NCBI RefSeq assembly: GCF_030547545.1 | Contig: NZ_JAUOQE010000040.1 | Span: forward strand, 1 to 34,238 | Direction of reading: 5' to 3' | Length of the DNA stretch: 34,238 bases | Source: Amphritea sp. 1_MG-2023 | GTDB lineage: Bacteria > Pseudomonadota > Gammaproteobacteria > Pseudomonadales > Balneatricaceae | Part shown: one piece after another, positions 31,234-34,238 of the stretch | How positions within the stretch are numbered: position 1 is the first letter of the stretch | Layout of the letters: each line of letters begins with the position of its first letter | The notes under the pieces: model-generated | The model's input: only the letters and a program-made list of their open reading frames with translations | Database searches by the model: none | Told to the model about the DNA's origin: nothing | Program-made: the position numbers and the translations under genes

Positions 31234-32106
31234 ATGAGTAATTCTGATCAGCTTCAACGGGTCATGTTTGAACATGCGGATATCCGCAGTGTGATGGCCG
31301 GTTTAGAGCAGAGTTATCAACAGGCAATAGCAAAGCATCAATACCCTCAGCTAATCAATATATTGCTGGGTGAAATGATGGCTGCCGTGAGTCTGTTAAG
31401 CGCTACCCTTAAGTTTGATGGCCGCTTGATGTTGCAGGCTCAGAGCAATAATCAAGTGAAAGTGTTGATGGCTGAGTGCAATCATCAGCGTGATCTGCGT
31501 GCGATTGCTCGCTTTGATGGCAAGCTTCCGCAGCAAGCTGAATTCTGTGAGTTGCTTAAAGGTGGTCAATTAGTCATCACGATTGAGCCGGATCAAGGGC
31601 AACGTTACCAAGGGGTTGTGCCGCTTGAAGGGAGTCGCTTAAGTGAGTGCTTAGAAGCTTATTTTAGTTTATCTGAGCAGCTACCAACGCAGATCCATTT
31701 GGTGGCCGATGAGCAGCGGGCTGCCGGATTCTTACTCCAGGTGATGCCCGCCAGTGGTGATTCGACGGCTGATTGGGAACATTTTAGCAGCTTAGCGGCG
31801 ACGCTTAGCGATGCAGAGTTACTGTCGCTGGATAATACAACGATCCTGCATCGACTGTTTCATCAAGAAGATTGTCGTCTCTATGAGGCGGATACATTAC
31901 AGTTTAACTGTGACTGTTCCCGTCAGCGTACTAGTGATGCGCTGCGAGCGATGTCGCGGGAAGAGTTAGAGCAAATTGTGCAGGAAGAGGGTAGTGTTGA
32001 TGTGAATTGTCAGTTCTGTAATGAACTCTATCAGTTTGATATGGCTGATATCGCGATGCTGTTTGCAGATAGCGCCAATATCAAAGGTTCTGATCAAGTT
32101 CACTGA
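31234..32106 (+). CDS. hslO: Redox-regulated chaperone Hsp33
   Basis: 290 aa (E. coli HslO 292). Holdase switched on by oxidation. The zinc-binding redox switch is complete: Cys226-x-Cys228 (CDCSRQR) and Cys259-x-x-Cys262 (CQFC). N-terminal chaperone domain with GEMMAAVSLLSATLKFDGRL. There is 100 bp between hslR and hslO, enough for its own promoter, but I could not identify one. Confidence 0.95.
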   Translation: MSNSDQLQRVMFEHADIRSVMAGLEQSYQQAIAKHQYPQLINILLGEMMAAVSLLSATLKFDGRLMLQAQSNNQVKVLMAECNHQRDLRAIARFDGKLPQQAEFCELLKGGQLVITIEPDQGQRYQGVVPLEGSRLSECLEAYFSLSEQLPTQIHLVADEQRAAGFLLQVMPASGDSTADWEHFSSLAATLSDAELLSLDNTTILHRLFHQEDCRLYEADTLQFNCDCSRQRTSDALRAMSREELEQIVQEEGSVDVNCQFCNELYQFDMADIAMLFADSANIKGSDQVH

Positions 32107-32237
32107 TAAGTTTACATGATCGACCGTGTACTTTTGGCCGCTATTTTGTAAAGAGCGGCTAAATACTTTTACATTGCGGTTGAGAAATTGTCTGGTGAAT
32201 GGTGTTTTCAGCACTTTTTTGACATAATACGCCTCCT

Positions 32238-32243
32238 TATAAT
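32238..32243 (+). promoter_or_regulatory. Candidate -10 element for pckA
   Basis: TATAAT at 32238-32243 lies 104 bp before the pckA start. A TTGACA at 32219-32224 is only 13 bp upstream, too close to be its -35; the two may belong to different promoters. Confidence 0.3.
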
Positions 32244-32347
32244 AACGACCCCGTTGGTTTTCCTACTGGAATGCACAAGATGTTGGGGCCAGCCCACTTT
32301 ATTCAGGTAAATTACTTTTTTTGGCTAGAAGCCAAGGGAATCAAGCA

Positions 32348-33895
32348 ATGAGCAAAGAAACCGTGAACACTGTACACGTCAATTTGAGCCCGGCTCAGCT
32401 AGTTGAGAAAGCCATTCAGGGTGGCGAAGGAATACTCGCTGATTCTGGCGCGTTGGTTGTTGAAACAGGCAAGCGTACAGGTCGTTCTCCGATGGATCGT
32501 TATATCGTCGATGAAGCCAGTACCTCTGATGCAATCCATTGGGGTCCGATTAACCGTCCATTTGATGCAGATAAATTTGATGCTCTGTGGGTACGTGTTG
32601 AAGAATATCTGGCCGCTCGCGAGCATTTCGTTGCTAATGTACACGTTGGTTCTGACACGAATCACTACCTGCCAGTATTAATGACGACTGAAACGGCGTG
32701 GCAGAATCTATTTGGTCAAAATCTCTTCATTCGTCCAGAAGAATTCAATCCAAAGGCCAAAGAAGAGTGGCAGATTATTAATGCGGCCAACTTTGAGTGC
32801 GATCCTGAACGTGACGGCACCAATAGCGATGGTTGCGTCATCATTAACTTTGCGAAGCGCAAAGTCTTATTGGCGGGTATGCGTTACGCGGGCGAAATGA
32901 AGAAAGCGATGTTCTCTGTGCAGAACTTTTTGCTGCCTGAAAAAGATGTATTGCCTATGCATTGTTCCGCTAACGTGGGCGAAGATGGCGATACAACGTT
33001 ATTCTTTGGACTTTCCGGTACCGGTAAAACAACCTTGTCTGCCGATCCTGAGCGTTTTTTGATCGGTGATGATGAGCATGGCTGGGGTAAAGGTGTTGTC
33101 TTCAACTTAGAAGGCGGTTGCTACGCTAAGACAATCGATCTGAGTCAGAAGAACGAACCCATTATCTGGAACGCTATCCGTTTCGGCGCCATTGTTGAAA
33201 ACGTCACCCTGAATGAAAAGCGTACAGCGGATTACTCCAATACCACACTGACGCAGAATGGCCGTTGCGCTTACCCACTGGAGCACGTTGAAAAGCGTAC
33301 AGAAGAAAATAAAGGTGGCGAGCCTAAAGCCATCGTCTTCCTTACCTGCGATTTGACCGGTGTGTTGCCTCCTGTTTCTATTTTGTCTAAAGAAGCGGCG
33401 GCATATCACTTCTTATCAGGTTATACCGCGTTAGTTGGATCGACTGAAATGGGTTCTGGTGAGGGCGTTAAATCAACCTTCTCCACTTGTTTCGGTGCAC
33501 CATTCTTCCCGCGTCCCGCTAGCGAGTATGCCGATTTGCTGATTAAGCGAATTGAAGAGTTCGATAGTCAGGTGTATCTGGTCAATACCGGTTGGACAGG
33601 CGGTTCATTCGGTACCGGTTCTCGTTTCAATATCCCAACGACGCGCGGTATTATCGCTGCGATTCAAAATGGTGATCTGATTGACGTACCGACAGAATAT
33701 CTTGAAGGTATTAACTTGACGGTGCCAACCGCAGTGCCAGGTGTTGATGCTGGATTGTTGAATCCTCGTAACACTTGGGCCGATAAAGAGGCATATGATG
33801 CCACGGCTAAAGATTTGATTGGTCAGTTTACGCGTAACTTCGGTAAGTTTGAGGGTGTCGCAGAAGCGATTATTGCGGCGGGCCCGCAAGCCTAA
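32348..33895 (+). CDS. pckA: Phosphoenolpyruvate carboxykinase (ATP)
   Basis: 515 aa from the ATG at 32348, preceded by AAGGGA eight bases upstream; the longer frame from 32321 is not supported. Converts oxaloacetate + ATP to PEP + ADP + CO2, the gluconeogenic step. Motifs: [11 protein letters not shown] (start of the substrate region), [27 protein letters not shown] (kinase-1a P-loop), DDEHGWG (metal-binding kinase-2), [18 protein letters not shown], and the adenine loop NTGWTGG. Ends the yrfG-hslR-hslO-pckA series. Opposes the PykA reaction encoded elsewhere in the window. Confidence 0.96.
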   Translation: MSKETVNTVHVNLSPAQLVEKAIQGGEGILADSGALVVETGKRTGRSPMDRYIVDEASTSDAIHWGPINRPFDADKFDALWVRVEEYLAAREHFVANVHVGSDTNHYLPVLMTTETAWQNLFGQNLFIRPEEFNPKAKEEWQIINAANFECDPERDGTNSDGCVIINFAKRKVLLAGMRYAGEMKKAMFSVQNFLLPEKDVLPMHCSANVGEDGDTTLFFGLSGTGKTTLSADPERFLIGDDEHGWGKGVVFNLEGGCYAKTIDLSQKNEPIIWNAIRFGAIVENVTLNEKRTADYSNTTLTQNGRCAYPLEHVEKRTEENKGGEPKAIVFLTCDLTGVLPPVSILSKEAAAYHFLSGYTALVGSTEMGSGEGVKSTFSTCFGAPFFPRPASEYADLLIKRIEEFDSQVYLVNTGWTGGSFGTGSRFNIPTTRGIIAAIQNGDLIDVPTEYLEGINLTVPTAVPGVDAGLLNPRNTWADKEAYDATAKDLIGQFTRNFGKFEGVAEAIIAAGPQA

Positions 33896-33912
33896 TCGAA
33901 TAGCTTGTCAAT

Positions 33913-33937
33913 AAAGGCTCCTCTGGGAGCCTTTTTG
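33913..33937 (+). terminator. Terminator of pckA
   Basis: AAGGCTCC (33914-33921), loop TCTG, GGAGCCTT (33926-33933) and TTTG follow the stop by 18 bp: an intrinsic terminator. Confidence 0.9.
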
Positions 33938-34136
33938 CGTTTCTAGGGGGCGGTAAACGGTTTAAACGTCAGCCTGAGGGGCATAAGCGGAGCTGTGTGC
34001 TCGAAGGTGTTGCTTGCTGATAGATGAGTAAGTGATAGCATCTCCCCTCAGGCGGGCCGCGTAGCGACTTCTAGCGCCGCGTGGTTAAACAATTCACCGT
34101 TTTTCATAAATTATTCACTTTTTTGTGCTGTCCCTG
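33938..34136. other. Region upstream of the rrn-type promoter, with a 10-bp inverted repeat
   Basis: No gene seen. GCCTGAGGGG (33972-33981) and CCCCTCAGGC (34044-34053) form a perfect 10-bp inverted repeat 62 bp apart. 34100-34136 is AT-rich (TTTTTCATAAATTATTCACTTTTTT), as expected for an UP element just before a strong promoter. Confidence 0.5.
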
Positions 34137-34172
34137 TTGACTCTCTGCCTGTCCGGTGTAGAATGCGCCTCC
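34137..34172 (+). promoter_or_regulatory. rRNA-operon-type strong promoter
   Basis: TTGACT (34137-34142), 16-bp spacer, TAGAAT (34159-34164), then GCGCCTCC, the GC-rich discriminator found in gammaproteobacterial rRNA and tRNA promoters. An AT-rich upstream element precedes it. The 66 bp to the window end look like an untranslated leader (…CCGAGCTGTTTGATTAACCC), and no gene starts before the edge. An rrn operon reading out to the right is the likeliest target; a stable-RNA (tRNA) operon is the alternative. Confidence 0.75.
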
Positions 34173-34238
34173 TCGCTTGAGACAGCCACCGGAAACGGTC
34201 GCTGACACAAACCGAGCTGTTTGATTAACCCATTGAAA

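Noticed and set aside
32219-32243. TTGACA and TATAAT as one sigma-70 promoter for pckA
   Set aside because: The spacer is only 13 bp, too short for a functional pair.

Overview
The window comes from a gammaproteobacterial chromosome, most likely a marine Oceanospirillales/Pseudomonas-like lineage. Supporting signs are the divergent rpiA/ilvA pair, the yrfG-hslR-hslO-pckA block beside nudE (as in E. coli and relatives), an Rsd/AlgQ anti-sigma factor, FeSOD, a TesA/YbbA/YbbP locus, and a Pseudomonas-type Fap functional-amyloid operon. Base composition is moderate and coding density is high. No tRNA, rRNA, CRISPR or prophage was found inside the window, but its right end carries a very rRNA-like promoter.

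Layout. 1-408: 3' end of a secreted-looking protein with an in-frame 15-bp tandem repeat. 479-2020 (minus): WD40 lipoprotein and rsd. 2344-2742: FliL-like small exported protein. 2863-4428 (minus): gshA. 4537-4799: 263-bp MITE with IS5-like ends. 4853-6292 (minus): pykA. 6864-8459 (minus): chemoreceptor with a periplasmic c-type heme motif. 9037-10413: VpsR-like sigma-54 activator. 10722-15998: six-gene fapABCDEF amyloid operon behind a -24/-12 promoter. 16092-16616: membrane protein of unknown function. 16652-18998: ilvA and rpiA, divergent. 19080-19199 (minus): 39-aa membrane peptide. 19442-22324: DUF748/AsmA-like giant. 22346-26103: ybbP-ybbA divergent from tesA. 26027-27802 (minus): NarL-type histidine kinase. 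27907-28491 (minus): sodB. 28678-28940: second MITE copy. 29058-29339: small Cys-containing protein. 29443-33895: nudE, then yrfG-hslR-hslO-pckA. 34137-34164: strong rrn-type promoter reading out of the window.

The most interesting system is the amyloid locus. A sigma-54 activator with an intact GAFTGA loop and a receiver-like domain lacking the phospho-acceptor Asp sits directly upstream, separated by a terminator. The operon promoter has exact -24/-12 spacing. The operon encodes a minor and a major amyloid subunit with three glycine/asparagine repeats each (FapB, FapC), a periplasmic C39 peptidase (FapD), an outer-membrane barrel with a coiled coil (FapF), and two proteins (FapA- and FapE-position) that both carry an LSxxxLxxIRG motif. 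That motif resembles the leader signature cut by C39 peptidases in bacteriocin systems, which suggests that they could be FapD substrates.

The second notable observation is the MITE pair. Both copies are 263 bp, about 94% identical by eye, have 18-bp IS5-like terminal repeats and sit in TTAG target duplications. The left copy has landed inside what reads as the intrinsic terminator of pykA, splitting its two stem arms.
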